Shown here piece after piece: positions 39,154-48,600 of a stretch of 64,000 nucleotides of DNA. This stretch comes from Helicobacter mesocricetorum (lineage in GTDB: Bacteria; Campylobacterota; Campylobacteria; Campylobacterales; Helicobacteraceae): the NCBI RefSeq assembly GCF_900198605.1, contig NZ_FZPJ01000006.1, positions 57,111 through 121,110 of the forward strand. The letters run 5' to 3'. The position numbers and the translations under genes were made by a program. The number at the start of each line of letters is the position of its first letter. Positions within the stretch are counted from its first letter, which is position 1. The notes beneath the pieces were generated by a model. It saw only the letters and a program-made list of their open reading frames with translations. It was not told where the DNA came from and ran no database searches.

Positions 39154-39633
39154 TTATTTACCCCCCCCCCCCACAGGGGTGAGGATAGTCTTGCTTTTGG
39201 AGATAAGTTGAGTAAAAGCAGGAACATCTTTACTCACAACAGCCCCTGCTCCAATGAGTGCGCCCTCACCAATAGTAATACCCGGCAGTATCACCGCTCC
39301 TGCCCCGATACTTGCACCCTTTTTGATAAGTGTTTTTGCAAAAGTAGTTGGATAGACTTTAGAGCGAGGGTATTTATCATTAGTAAAACTTACATTTGCA
39401 CCAATAAAGACATTATCCTCAATTATGATTCCATCCCACACTTGCACCCCGCATTTTATTGTTACATTATTGCCAATTTGCACCTCATTTTCGATAAAAC
39501 AATGCGAACAAATATTGCAATTCTCCCCAATCACAGCATTGGGTAATACCACGCAAAATTGCCATATTTTCGTGCCTTTACCTATATTTTTGCTTTGCAC
39601 ATCACAAAGAGGGTGTATCATTGCTTCTTGCAT
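39154..39633 (-). CDS. Hexapeptide sugar N-acetyltransferase (FdtC/WbbJ-like), phase-variable C-terminus
   Basis: 159 residues built of left-handed beta-helix hexapeptide repeats ([63 protein letters not shown]). These enzymes acetylate the amine of dTDP-3-amino-3,6-dideoxyhexoses. SD AAGGAGG precedes ATG 39633. It overlaps the fdtA stop. A C12 run (G12 on the coding strand) at 39161-39172 ends the protein in VGGGGK. With 11 the frame continues to 39036, giving about 39 further residues and ending in TAATG with the GNAT gene. The acetyltransferase core is complete in both forms. Confidence 0.82.
   Translation of the reverse strand: MQEAMIHPLCDVQSKNIGKGTKIWQFCVVLPNAVIGENCNICSHCFIENEVQIGNNVTIKCGVQVWDGIIIEDNVFIGANVSFTNDKYPRSKVYPTTFAKTLIKKGASIGAGAVILPGITIGEGALIGAGAVVSKDVPAFTQLISKSKTILTPVGGGGK
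39161..39172 (-). repeat. C12/G12 homopolymer near the 3' end of the acetyltransferase
   Basis: Twelve C on the plus strand. G12 gives the short form (stop at 39154). G11, or G14, gives the long form that couples to the GNAT gene. The third frame stops early. Confidence 0.85.
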
Positions 39634-40034
39634 TGAACCTCCTTAATGGATTCTATAAACTCTGCATAATCCCTTATATATTCATTCTCATCATAATAAT
39701 CACTAGCTAAGACTACCAACCTACAATCATAAGAAAAATTCCTCATCTCCCTCCACATATTCTTGCCAATATACAGCCCAACTTCAGGGGAATTCAGCTT
39801 AACACTCTCCTTTAAACTCCCATTATCAAGCACAAACTCACAATCCCCACATAGGCACAAAACAATTTGTTCTAACTCCCTATGGGCGTGTCCTCCTCTA
39901 TTTAAAGAGGGCGAAGTATCAAAAATATAATACATTCTTTTAATCGCAAAGGGCATATCCTTATAGGATTCTAATACACCCAACTTTCCCCTCTCATCAC
40001 TAAAAATCCGCAAAGGTAGTAAAGCATAATTCAT
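39618..40034 (-). CDS. fdtA: dTDP-4-oxo-6-deoxyglucose 3,4-ketoisomerase (FdtA-like)
   Basis: A cupin enzyme that isomerises dTDP-4-keto-6-deoxyglucose to the 3-keto sugar, the substrate of FdtB (galacto) or QdtB (gluco). 138 residues with [12 protein letters not shown], a cupin core [19 protein letters not shown] carrying the catalytic His residues, and [19 protein letters not shown]. Whether the product is the Fuc3N or Qui3N precursor cannot be decided by eye. Its ATG overlaps the stop of a 17-codon ORF by 4 bp. Confidence 0.83.
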   Translation of the reverse strand: MNYALLPLRIFSDERGKLGVLESYKDMPFAIKRMYYIFDTSPSLNRGGHAHRELEQIVLCLCGDCEFVLDNGSLKESVKLNSPEVGLYIGKNMWREMRNFSYDCRLVVLASDYYDENEYIRDYAEFIESIKEVQCKKQ

Positions 40035-40084
40035 ACAGAATCTCTATCATCAAAAAAATCAAAATCTATTAACTTATACTTCAT
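40031..40084 (-). CDS. 17-codon ORF, coupled to fdtA
   Basis: ATG at 40084 with AGGA six bases upstream encodes [17 protein letters not shown] and stops in an ATGA overlap with fdtA. The sequence resembles the first residues of WxcM/FdtA-type proteins. It may therefore be the stub of a lost ketoisomerase gene, or it may act as a translated leader. Confidence 0.4.
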   Translation of the reverse strand: MKYKLIDFDFFDDRDSV

Positions 40085-40189
40085 TATTATCCTTTTTGGT
40101 TTTTAGAGATTATCCTTATCAATCTTGTGGGATTCCCAGCATTGATAAGACTTGGTTTTGATAGTTGTGGGATTTTCATAGCATTTTCT

Positions 40190-41200
40190 TTAAGCTCTGT
40201 ATTTTTGGATATACCATTTAATGGTTTTTTCTAATCCAGATTCGAAGCTCTCCTCTCCCTTCCAGCCCAACATCCTCTCTATTTTTGAAGAATCTACCGC
40301 ATAGCGTCTATCGTGTCCTGCTCTATCTTGCACAAAGGTAATTTGCTCTTTGTAGCTTCTGTCTTTAGGACATTTTATATCTAGCATTGCACAAATAAGA
40401 TACGCAAGTTCTATATTGCTTTGTTCATTATTCCCACCGATATTAAAGCTCTCCCCAAAATAAGAGGAATGAAACACCTTATCAATCGCCCTGCAATGAT
40501 CTTCTACATAAAGCCAATCACGAATATTTTTCCCATCTCCATAAATGGGAATCTCCTTACCCTCTAAGGCATTGCGGATAATGGTGGGGATAAGTTTCTC
40601 ATCGTGTTGTTTGGGTCCATAGTTATTAGAGCAGTTTGTAATAAAAGTTTTTAATCCATAGGTATGATAATAACTTCGCACTAGCATATCACTACAAGCC
40701 TTAGAGGCAGAATAAGGGGAGTTTGGTGCATAAGGGGTAGTTTCGCTAAAATATCCACCCTCCTCTAAAGATCCAAAAACCTCATCAGTGCTAATGTGAT
40801 GAAAGATACAATGCGTTTTATCTTTTTTGGGTTTATTGGGAGCATCAAACCAACTCAAATACGCATTATGGAGCAAATTAAAAGTGCCATTAACATTTGT
40901 CTCTACAAAGGCATTTGGATTTTTTATAGAATTATCCACATGGGATTGGGCGGCAAAGTGAATGAGGGCATCAATCCTCTCACGAGCAAAAATCTCTTTA
41001 ATAAACTCCTTATCGCAAATATCACCCTGCCTAAATTCATAATTGGGGATATTTTCTGTGCCTTGCAAATTCTCTAAATTACCCGCATAGGCTAAAGAAT
41101 CCACATTAATAAGACGATAATGCGGGTATTTATGCAAAAAATAAAGGATAAAATTACTCCCAATAAACCCTGCTCCACCTGTGATAAGGAGATTCTTCAT
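40190..41200 (-). CDS. rmlB: dTDP-glucose 4,6-dehydratase
   Basis: Converts dTDP-glucose to dTDP-4-keto-6-deoxyglucose, the branch point for rhamnose and 3-amino sugars. 336 residues: NAD-binding [11 protein letters not shown] at the N-terminus, [27 protein letters not shown] with the catalytic Asp-Glu near residue 140, and [20 protein letters not shown] with the Tyr/Lys pair. No rmlC or rmlD is seen, so the product most likely goes to FdtA. It overlaps rmlA by 4 bp. A 105-bp gap (40085-40189) separates it from the small ORF before fdtA. Confidence 0.95.
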   Translation of the reverse strand: MKNLLITGGAGFIGSNFILYFLHKYPHYRLINVDSLAYAGNLENLQGTENIPNYEFRQGDICDKEFIKEIFARERIDALIHFAAQSHVDNSIKNPNAFVETNVNGTFNLLHNAYLSWFDAPNKPKKDKTHCIFHHISTDEVFGSLEEGGYFSETTPYAPNSPYSASKACSDMLVRSYYHTYGLKTFITNCSNNYGPKQHDEKLIPTIIRNALEGKEIPIYGDGKNIRDWLYVEDHCRAIDKVFHSSYFGESFNIGGNNEQSNIELAYLICAMLDIKCPKDRSYKEQITFVQDRAGHDRRYAVDSSKIERMLGWKGEESFESGLEKTIKWYIQKYRA

Positions 41201-42077
41201 TCTCTCTCCTCCAAAAGTTGGCGGAGATACTGCCCATAACCACTTTTGCTTAAAACTTCTGCTCTTTTTAAAAGTTGCCTTTGGTCTATCCAGCCATTAT
41301 GATAGGCTATCTCTTCTAAACACGCAATCTTATAGCCTTGTCGCAGTTCAATCGTCCTAACAAACTCTCCTGCCTCTAGTAAGCTATCGTGTGTGCCGGT
41401 ATCAAGCCACGCAAAGCCTCTGCCTAAAATTTGGGATTTAAGCTTTTTTGCCTCCAAATAAGCAATATTGACATCGGTAATCTCTAGCTCCCCTCGTGGG
41501 CTAGGTTTGAGTGATTTGGCTATCTCTATGGCTTTATTGTCATAAAAATATAATCCTGTAACTGCAAAATTACTCTTAGGATTGCTAGGCTTTTCTTCTA
41601 AACTAAATACCCCCCCCCTCTAGGATCTATCTCCGCTACACCGAAACTTCTAGGGTCTTTGACACGATAAGAAAAAATCGTTGCTATACCCTTTTGTGCC
41701 TCTTGCTTTGCCTTTAAAAGCATAGGAGAAAATCCTTGCCCATAAAAAATATTATCCCCTAAAATCAAGGCAAGATTCTCACCCTCTGCAAAATCCTCTG
41801 CCAAAATCAACCCTTGAGCCAATCCATCAGGAGAGGGCTGCACACAATAGCGTATATCCATACCCAAAAATGCCCCATTATCAAAAATCTCTTGAAATCT
41901 TGGCATATCTTTAGGAGTGGAGATAAGCAAAACCTCTCTGATACCCGCTAACATAAGCACAGAGAGCGGATAATAAATCATAGGCTTATCATAAATTGGC
42001 AAAAGCTGTTTAGAAACCATTAAAGTAGTAGGATACAACCTAGTCCCACTTCCACCAGCTAGAATGATACCTTTCAT
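41197..42077 (-). CDS. rmlA: Glucose-1-phosphate thymidylyltransferase, phase-variable, OFF
   Basis: RmlA makes dTDP-glucose from glucose-1-phosphate and dTTP, the first step of the pathway. The N-terminal part starts [18 protein letters not shown] (ATG 42077 with AGGAG upstream) and runs through [18 protein letters not shown] to DPRGGGYLV, then stops at 41598. The remainder, including [16 protein letters not shown] and [15 protein letters not shown], is in another frame to 41197. A G9 run (coding strand) at 41618-41610 lies at the break. Ten or seven Gs would give a normal 293-residue RmlA. As sequenced the enzyme is truncated after about 159 residues and should be inactive. Confidence 0.92.
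41610..41618 (-). repeat. C9/G9 homopolymer in rmlA (frame OFF)
   Basis: Nine C on the plus strand. Frame analysis gives ON at G7 or G10 and OFF at G8 and G9. It lies at about codon 154. Confidence 0.92.
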
Positions 42078-42189
42078 AAATACTCCTATAAGCTTATATG
42101 AAAATGAATTATAGCTTAAAAGGATTCTAAAAAGAAATTTAATACAATGGCAAAACCAAAATTTCAAGACACAAAAAGGCTTACTTCAG

Positions 42190-43254
42190 ATGAAAAATAT
42201 CTTTATGGTGGTTAAAAATATTTCAAGTGTCGGCGGGATTAATCGCGTCGTAGCAAATTTATGTTATCTATTCTCTAAAGAATATAAAATCACCATTGTT
42301 AGCTGCAACACAACACAAGAATCCCCAACATTTGAAATGCCAAAAGAAGTCTCCCTCATCCACTTTAGCAAACTTTATCCCGATTTCTCCACCAAAAGCT
42401 TTTTAGACAAGCTCAAATTCTCTTATCGCTTCAATAAACTCCTCCCTAAAGATACCCAAAACTTCGTAATCGTTCATCAGCTTTTATTCCCCTTTTTCAA
42501 AGCCAAAAACACCACTTATATCCGCTTCTATCACGGCAATTTCGAAACAGGGTTTAAAAAATACCTCCGCAAAACCCCTTTATTCCCACCTAGAATCCGC
42601 CTCTTTGATGTTTTAGTGATTCTAAGCTCTAAACAAATCCATCTTTTTTCAAAACTCCACAAAAACACCAAAGTTATCCCCAACTTCTTAAATGATTACC
42701 CAAAAACTACAACCAACCCCTTACAAAAAGTCGTTTTATCCGTAGGGAGACTTTCAGAGGAAAAGGGATTTTTGCGTCTTATAGACATTTGGGCGATTTT
42801 GGCTAAAAACCCCTCTTTAAAAGAATGGAAACTCCATATTGTAGGGGATGGGGAATTAAAAGAAACCATTTACCAAAAAATCCATACTTTGGGATTAGAA
42901 GATTCTATCCTCTTAAAGCCCTTCACCAAAGAGATCGACAAAGAATACCTAAAAGCTAGTATCTATGCCCTAAGTAGCTACTATGAATCCTTTTCTATGG
43001 TGCTTTTAGAATCAGGTTCTTACGCACTTCCCTCCGTAGCCTTTGATGTGCCAAATGGTCCAAGTGAGATTATCCAAGAAAATAGCGGATTTTTGGTTGC
43101 AGATGATGATTTAGAGGGTTTTGCAAACAAGCTCCAATCACTTATGGAGAATGACTTTTTGCGAAAAACTCTAGGGGGGGGGGCGAGAGAAATTGTGTTA
43201 AAGAAATTCACCAAAGAAAGCATTTATCCCTTATGGAAACAAATACTCAAATGA
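42190..43254 (+). CDS. Family 4 glycosyltransferase, phase-variable, ON
   Basis: 354 residues of GT-B type. The N-terminal KNISSVGGINRVVANLCYLF is the acceptor-domain start. VVLSVGRLSEEKGFLRLIDI-like sequence near 182 opens the donor domain. SSYYESFSMVLLESGSYALP (about 260-280) is the EX7E signature of the family. It may add galactose, GlcNAc or a similar sugar; specificity is unknown. A G10 run at 43174-43183 encodes LGGGA at about residues 328-332 and is in frame. A slip would lose only the last 22 residues, so OFF forms may keep part of the activity. Divergent from rmlA across 112 bp. Confidence 0.85.
   Translation: MKNIFMVVKNISSVGGINRVVANLCYLFSKEYKITIVSCNTTQESPTFEMPKEVSLIHFSKLYPDFSTKSFLDKLKFSYRFNKLLPKDTQNFVIVHQLLFPFFKAKNTTYIRFYHGNFETGFKKYLRKTPLFPPRIRLFDVLVILSSKQIHLFSKLHKNTKVIPNFLNDYPKTTTNPLQKVVLSVGRLSEEKGFLRLIDIWAILAKNPSLKEWKLHIVGDGELKETIYQKIHTLGLEDSILLKPFTKEIDKEYLKASIYALSSYYESFSMVLLESGSYALPSVAFDVPNGPSEIIQENSGFLVADDDLEGFANKLQSLMENDFLRKTLGGGAREIVLKKFTKESIYPLWKQILK
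43174..43183 (+). repeat. G10 homopolymer near 3' end of GT4 gene (frame ON)
   Basis: Ten G within codons for Leu-Gly-Gly-Gly-Ala. Ten keeps the frame to the stop at 43254. Confidence 0.9.
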
Positions 43255-43268
43255 CAAGGTAGAATACT

Positions 43269-44306
43269 ATGTGTGCCATTAAATTTTTCATCATTATCCC
43301 TATTTACAATGTAGAATCCTACTTGCATCAATGCCTAGATTCCATCTTAGAGCAAACTTACACGAACTTTGAAGCAATTTTAATTAATGATGGTAGCAGT
43401 GATAATAGTGAAAAAATCGCTCAAGAATATGTAAGCAAAGACCAAAGATTTACTCTCATCTCTCAAGAAAATCAAGGATTATCAAGAGCTAGAAATAGTG
43501 GGCTAGAGATTATCAAATCAAAGTGGGAAGCAATTAAAGAGAGAGAGAGAGAACACTCTTACATCTGCTTTTTAGATAGTGATGATTGGTGGGAAAGAAA
43601 TATGCTTCAATCCTCTGTAAAAATCCTACAAAATATGAAAGCTAAAGGGGTGGCATTAGATATGATTCTTTATGGTAGATTGCTTATAGACAAAAAAGAA
43701 GCGGTAGCTTATCGCCTTGTAGGGGAGGATTTAGAAAACCAACTCTTTAGCTCTCAAGATTTCATCAAAAAACTCTATAATACCAATTATATCCCCGTAA
43801 GAGCTTGGGGAAATGTTTATTCTTGTAACTTTTTATTCCAAACAAATATCCGCTTTATCCCTAAAATACTATTTGAAGATGTTCCCTTCGTCCTAGAATG
43901 TCTTTTAAAGGCAAAACTCTTATACACTAGTTCAGCCTTACTTATCCATTATAGGCTATCTCCTAATTCTGTTACAAGAGATAAAAGCCCACAAAATCTA
44001 AGAAAACACGCTAATAGCTATTTTTTTATTACAAAGTATCTTTGCTCTTTAAAGGATTCTTATCAAGGGGAGTATAAGGAGTTTTTAGAAAGACTTGCCA
44101 AGTGGTCGTTAATGGAGGCTTTAGGACTTCTTAAAAAACTTGGCTATAACAATCTTGATTTTACAAGGGGGGATCTAAAGCCATATCGCTTTTTGCTAGA
44201 GAGGCGCAGATGGCTCTGTATTTACTTCCCTAGACTTTATACACTCCCCAAAAGGCTAAAATATTTTGTAAAATCTCTCTTTCAAAAATCCTATTCTAAA
44301 GGGTAA
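43269..44306 (+). CDS. Family 2 glycosyltransferase
   Basis: 345 residues with a GT-A domain: IIIPIYNVESYLHQCLDSIL at the N-terminus, INDGSSDNSEKIAQEY, SRARNSGLEII near residue 76 and CFLDSDDWW near 100 (DSDD metal site). AWGNVYSCNFL and FEDVPFVLECLL follow, as in LOS galactosyl- or N-acetylhexosaminyl-transferases. Between SRARNSGLEII and the DSDD motif lies KEREREH, encoded by (AG)7. This is a low-complexity insertion not expected in the family and a possible slippage site. Follows the GT4 gene by 14 bp; the next gene overlaps by one base. Confidence 0.87.
   Translation: MCAIKFFIIIPIYNVESYLHQCLDSILEQTYTNFEAILINDGSSDNSEKIAQEYVSKDQRFTLISQENQGLSRARNSGLEIIKSKWEAIKEREREHSYICFLDSDDWWERNMLQSSVKILQNMKAKGVALDMILYGRLLIDKKEAVAYRLVGEDLENQLFSSQDFIKKLYNTNYIPVRAWGNVYSCNFLFQTNIRFIPKILFEDVPFVLECLLKAKLLYTSSALLIHYRLSPNSVTRDKSPQNLRKHANSYFFITKYLCSLKDSYQGEYKEFLERLAKWSLMEALGLLKKLGYNNLDFTRGDLKPYRFLLERRRWLCIYFPRLYTLPKRLKYFVKSLFQKSYSKG
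43538..43551 (+). repeat. (AG)7 dinucleotide repeat in GT2 gene
   Basis: Seven AG units encode the EREREH segment. Loss or gain of one unit shifts the frame. Helicobacter uses CT/AG repeats in some phase-variable genes, but seven units is short. Confidence 0.6.
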
Positions 44307-45448
44307 TGATGAATATTTTATGTATCACTGATAAACAATGGCGCGAATTTGGTTGTCACAACCAAATTCGCGCCATTTTCGAAAAAAATTTTTCGAAAAT
44401 GGCGCGAGCAAAAATAGAAATGGTGTATTTTCACAAAGACTCTAATGCCTTCCAAGAAAATACCCCTTTTTGCCCTATATACATCTTGCCTTATAGCACA
44501 AAGCACAGAAACCTCCTAAGAGCTTTAGAGCAACTAAACATAAACCTTAAAGCCTATGACTTCATCATCATACGCAACTTCTATCCTGTGGCTAAACAAA
44601 TCTTAAAAGCCCATAATAAAGTGATTTTTTGGGAGACTTTTCCGCACGATTATCGTAGAATCTATGAAGCAAGGCTAGAAAAAAAAGCGATCTTTCGCAA
44701 AAGTATAGAATACAAAATCAAGTTTTTTCTCCACCAAAGAATCCTTAAGCAATGCAAAGCCTATATCACAATGACTCCTAATCTCGCAAGTCTTTTTCAG
44801 CCTAATCTCTCTATCCCTATCTTTACCCTCCCGGGCGGAATAGACTTCGAAAACCTCGACCAAGAAGCAATTAATAAGAATTTACACCACTGCAACACTC
44901 CGCTTAAATTCATCTACACAGGAACGATCGACAAAAATAGACAACTTCAAGAAATCCTCTTGGGATTCCTTGAGGCTAAAGGGGATTTTATTTTAGATAT
45001 TTTCACCGCAAGCAATAATGAAGCCGTGCAAAAGATACAATCGCTTGTCGCACAAGATAAAAGAATCTCCTTTCATCCCCCCTTGCCACTGCTTGAAATG
45101 CTAAAAACCCTCCCCCACTATGACATAGGTTTAGGGCTTATCCCAAATACACCCCTTTATAGTGTTAGCTCCCCTTTTAAAACAATGGAATACGCAGGTT
45201 CGGGACTAATCCCGCTTATTAATGATTTGCCAGAATATTTAAGGCTCTTTGATAGCACTTGTGCGTTTTTTAGCGACTTTGATAAAGAAAGCATAAAAAG
45301 CACGATAGAAACTATCCTAAACACACCACCTGAAACCTTAGAAAATATGAAACAAGCAGTTTTTCAAAGAGCCTTAGAGAATATGGATTACTCCAAACTC
45401 ACTCAAAAACTTTATGAGTTTTTACAAAGCCTTTTAGAAGAGAAATAA
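44306..45448 (+). CDS. Glycosyltransferase (GT4-like)
   Basis: 380 residues. The N-terminal MNILCITDKQWREFG begins a GT-B fold. TPLKFIYTGTIDKNRQL near 210 opens the donor domain, and YSVSSPFKTMEYAGSGLIP near 290-310 fits the E-rich donor-binding region of GT4 enzymes. Likely sugar transfer to the surface glycan; specificity unknown. The first 35 codons hold two long overlapping perfect hairpins (see repeat at 44337), an unusual constraint on coding DNA. The gene starts in the stop of the previous one and ends the plus-strand GT run. Confidence 0.78.
   Translation: MMNILCITDKQWREFGCHNQIRAIFEKNFSKMARAKIEMVYFHKDSNAFQENTPFCPIYILPYSTKHRNLLRALEQLNINLKAYDFIIIRNFYPVAKQILKAHNKVIFWETFPHDYRRIYEARLEKKAIFRKSIEYKIKFFLHQRILKQCKAYITMTPNLASLFQPNLSIPIFTLPGGIDFENLDQEAINKNLHHCNTPLKFIYTGTIDKNRQLQEILLGFLEAKGDFILDIFTASNNEAVQKIQSLVAQDKRISFHPPLPLLEMLKTLPHYDIGLGLIPNTPLYSVSSPFKTMEYAGSGLIPLINDLPEYLRLFDSTCAFFSDFDKESIKSTIETILNTPPETLENMKQAVFQRALENMDYSKLTQKLYEFLQSLLEEK
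44337..44407 (+). repeat. Two overlapping, mutually exclusive 19-bp perfect hairpins inside coding DNA
   Basis: Hairpin A: arms 44337-44355 and 44359-44377 with a 3-base loop. Hairpin B: arms 44368-44386 and 44389-44407 with a 2-base centre. Both are perfect, and they share bases 44368-44377. The GGCGCGA/TCGCGCC core occurs three times, twice inverted. It is GC-rich against its surroundings and lies 30-100 bases after the start codon. Confidence 0.9.
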
Positions 45449-45671
45449 TTTGGCATTAATGACTACTATTTGCTTTGTATCCGTATAGGTAGCCATAGTG
45501 AATTGTTTGGATAATTTGCTATGGCTTACCAAATCAAGCCAAAAATTATAGATAAAATCATTACCTTGAGTAATGAGATTCTAGCAATCAAAGTAAATTA
45601 CCAAAGAGATGTCTTGTATTAAGGGGCTTAAAAGCCTTTACTGAATAGAATATGCTCATCAAAGGAGAGAG
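45449..45671 (+). pseudogene. Remnants of a YafQ-type toxin 3' end and a Type IIG R-M gene
   Basis: About 45463-45516 matches the 3' end of the toxin genes further on (ending IGSHSELFG). About 45525-45615 matches the C-terminal region of the Type IIG gene (TKSNQKIVDRIIALVDEI), with several changes. The same order occurs near 50275-50400. This looks like the decayed end of an earlier toxin plus R-M module. No intact ORF is present. Confidence 0.6.
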
Positions 45672-48600
45672 ATGCGCTATACCCATATACCATTGCAGGA
45701 TTTTATACAAAGCCATAGCATTATCTCTCCCGCGCAAGACATACTTCAAAAGTTTCAACAACATTTAGAAATCTATTTAAAAAATATTAGTGCTTATAAG
45801 AACGAATCAGAGGAATATCAAAAGAATCTTTTGCGAGATTTTTTAATCCAAGCTTTTGAATACAACTGCAATACCAAAGACAGAATCGATTTGGCAATCT
45901 ATGAAGATTCCGCTCCAAAAGTGCTTTTTGAAGTCAAGAGCTTAAGCAATAAGAGTGAATTTATAGGGGGGGGGGGGCAAATACCCTAGATGAAAACGCT
46001 AAAGAGGCAAGAGAAAATATAAGCCTAGAATCCAAAGCCTTTTATGAATCAATTCTCTATTTTTTGCGCGAATTTCTTACCCACAAAAACAATAATATTT
46101 CTTTTATTATCCTTACCAATACACAAGATTTCTATTGCGTTGATGCAAGTGAATATGTAGCTTTTGCCAAAGACAAGCTTATCTTAAAAGCCTTTAAAAA
46201 TTGTGAAAACAAAGAGGGCAATGACGCAAGCACGAAGAGATTCTATGAGGAAGTTAAGAATCTCTTGCCTAGTCTTGATATGGAGCTAAAATATACGCAT
46301 TTTCGCCTTGAGGATTGTCAAACTAACTCCCCCTCTTGTCATTCTGAACGAAGCGAAGAATCTCAACAATCCAAAAGAGATGTTTCGGCTTTGCCTCAAC
46401 ATGACAAGATACCACCTAACAAAAGAGAGATTTCTACAAATGCTCAATACGACAAACAAACCATTCTCCCTCTCCTTTACCAAATCTTAAGCCCCCAAGT
46501 ATTACTCAAACGCAAAACCTATCTTGACGCAAACACCCTAAACCAAGACTTTTATAATGAATTGCTCCATATTTTGGGGCTAGAAGAAATCTCACAGGGT
46601 GGCAAAATCCTCATTCTCCCTAGCCAGACGCAAAATACATTTCTTGATTCTATATGTTCCGCATTTGGGCTAAATAGAGACAAAGACTTTGAGATTCTCT
46701 TTTCTTTGCTCACCACTTGGAATAATCGATTATTGTTTTTGCGCCTTTTAGAATCTATGCTTCTAAGCTTCAATCATATTCAAAAGCCCTTTTTAGGTTT
46801 AGAAGCTCTCAAAGACTTTCAAGCCCTAAATACCCTCTTTTTTGATATCCTAGCAAAGATAGAGGAGAGTAGAGATAAAAATCTCCCCAAAGCCCTAGAA
46901 TCTATCCCCTATCTCAACTCTAGCCTTTTTGAGAAAACACCCCTTGAGAGGGAGGGCAAAGAGATAAAGCTCCTTCAATCCAAGCCCCTAATGCTCTATG
47001 CTGATTCCATTCTCTATAAAGACAAAAACTTTTGCCAATCCTTGCAATTAAATGATAAAGCTAAAGATTCCACCTTGCCGCTTTTAGAATATCTCTTTGC
47101 GTTTTTGCATACCTACGACTTCACGACCACCGCAGGAGACATAGAAAACCATACAAAAATAAACTTCGACAAACTCATTAACTCCGCAGTTCTTGGGCTT
47201 GTTTTTGAAAAGCTCAATGGCTATAAAGAGGGCAGCTTTTATACCCCAAGCTTTATCACGCGCTATATGTGTAAGCAGAGCCTAGAAAGAGTTGTGCTAC
47301 AAAAGTTTAATGAATCGCAAAATTGGGATTGCCACAATCTCGAGGAACTCAAAAACAAAATCGACAAACTCACAGACAACCAAGAAGGCTACAAAAAGGC
47401 AAATGAGGTTTTTGATTCTATCCATATCTGCGACCCTGCTGTGGGCAGTGGGCATTTCCTTGTTTCGGCACTTAATGAGCTGATTTTGCTAAAGTTCAAA
47501 CTTGGCATTTTGTGTGATGAAACCTATCAAAGGATTAAAGACATCACCCTAGAGATTTTACGAGATGAAATCGTGATTAGAGATTCTCACAATGCACTTT
47601 TTACCTATACCCTGCCCGCACACGAAAACATCGAATCCCACAAGATTCAAAGGGCATTATTCTTTGCCAAACGCAAGCTCATCGAATCCTGCCTCTTTGG
47701 TGTGGATATTAACCCAAACTCGTGTGAGATTACAAAACTTCGCCTCTGGATTGAGCTGCTTAAATACAGCTATTATAAAGACATTCCAAACAAAAGGCTA
47801 GAGACACTGCCTAATATTGATATTAATATCAAATGTGGGAATAGCCTCATCTCTCGCTTTAGCCTTGATGACTCGCTAAAAGCCATTCCAAATATTAATT
47901 TTCAAATACAGCAATACAAAAAGCTTGTTTTTGACTATAAAAATGCTGACCAAAACTTGATGAAAATCTCCAAAGCAGAGATTGAAGCACAAATTGAAGC
48001 TATCAAGCAGACTTTTACCCTAACCCTCAAAGACCCAAAGACCAAAAGAGAGCTAGAAAAAGCGATAGAATCGCATATCAAACAATTTAACGATTATTTG
48101 CTTGATGATAAAGCCTTGCTTGAGGGCTTAGGCTCTTTGCAATTCAATCTCTTTGGCACTCCAACATTGAGCGAGGAAGAGCAAGAGAGGGCATTGCAAT
48201 CCTATGGCAAAATCCAAGCTTTGCGCAAAAAGCTAACCCTTGCCCTAAGCGGTGCAGAATACAAAAACGCCTTTGAATGGCGATTTGCATTCCCTGAAGT
48301 GCTTGATAACAATGGAGATTTTCTAGGCTTTGATTTGGTGATTGGCAATCCGCCATATATTAAAGAGCCAGATAATAAGAAACTTTTTGATGGCACGAGA
48401 CACTTAAGAACCTATCAGGGCAAAATGGATATTTGGTATCATTTTGTAGGGCGAGGATTTGACATTGTTAAAAATCAAGGCATTGTAACTTTTATCGCTA
48501 CGAATAATTGGACAACCAATGCAGGGGCGAAAAACCTTAGAAATGTGATTTTAAAAGAATCACAAATCTTAAATCTTGTAGATTTTGGCTCGTATATGTG

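Noticed and set aside
40085..40189. Riboswitch or attenuator before fdtA
   Set aside because: No stable paired elements visible in the 105-bp gap.
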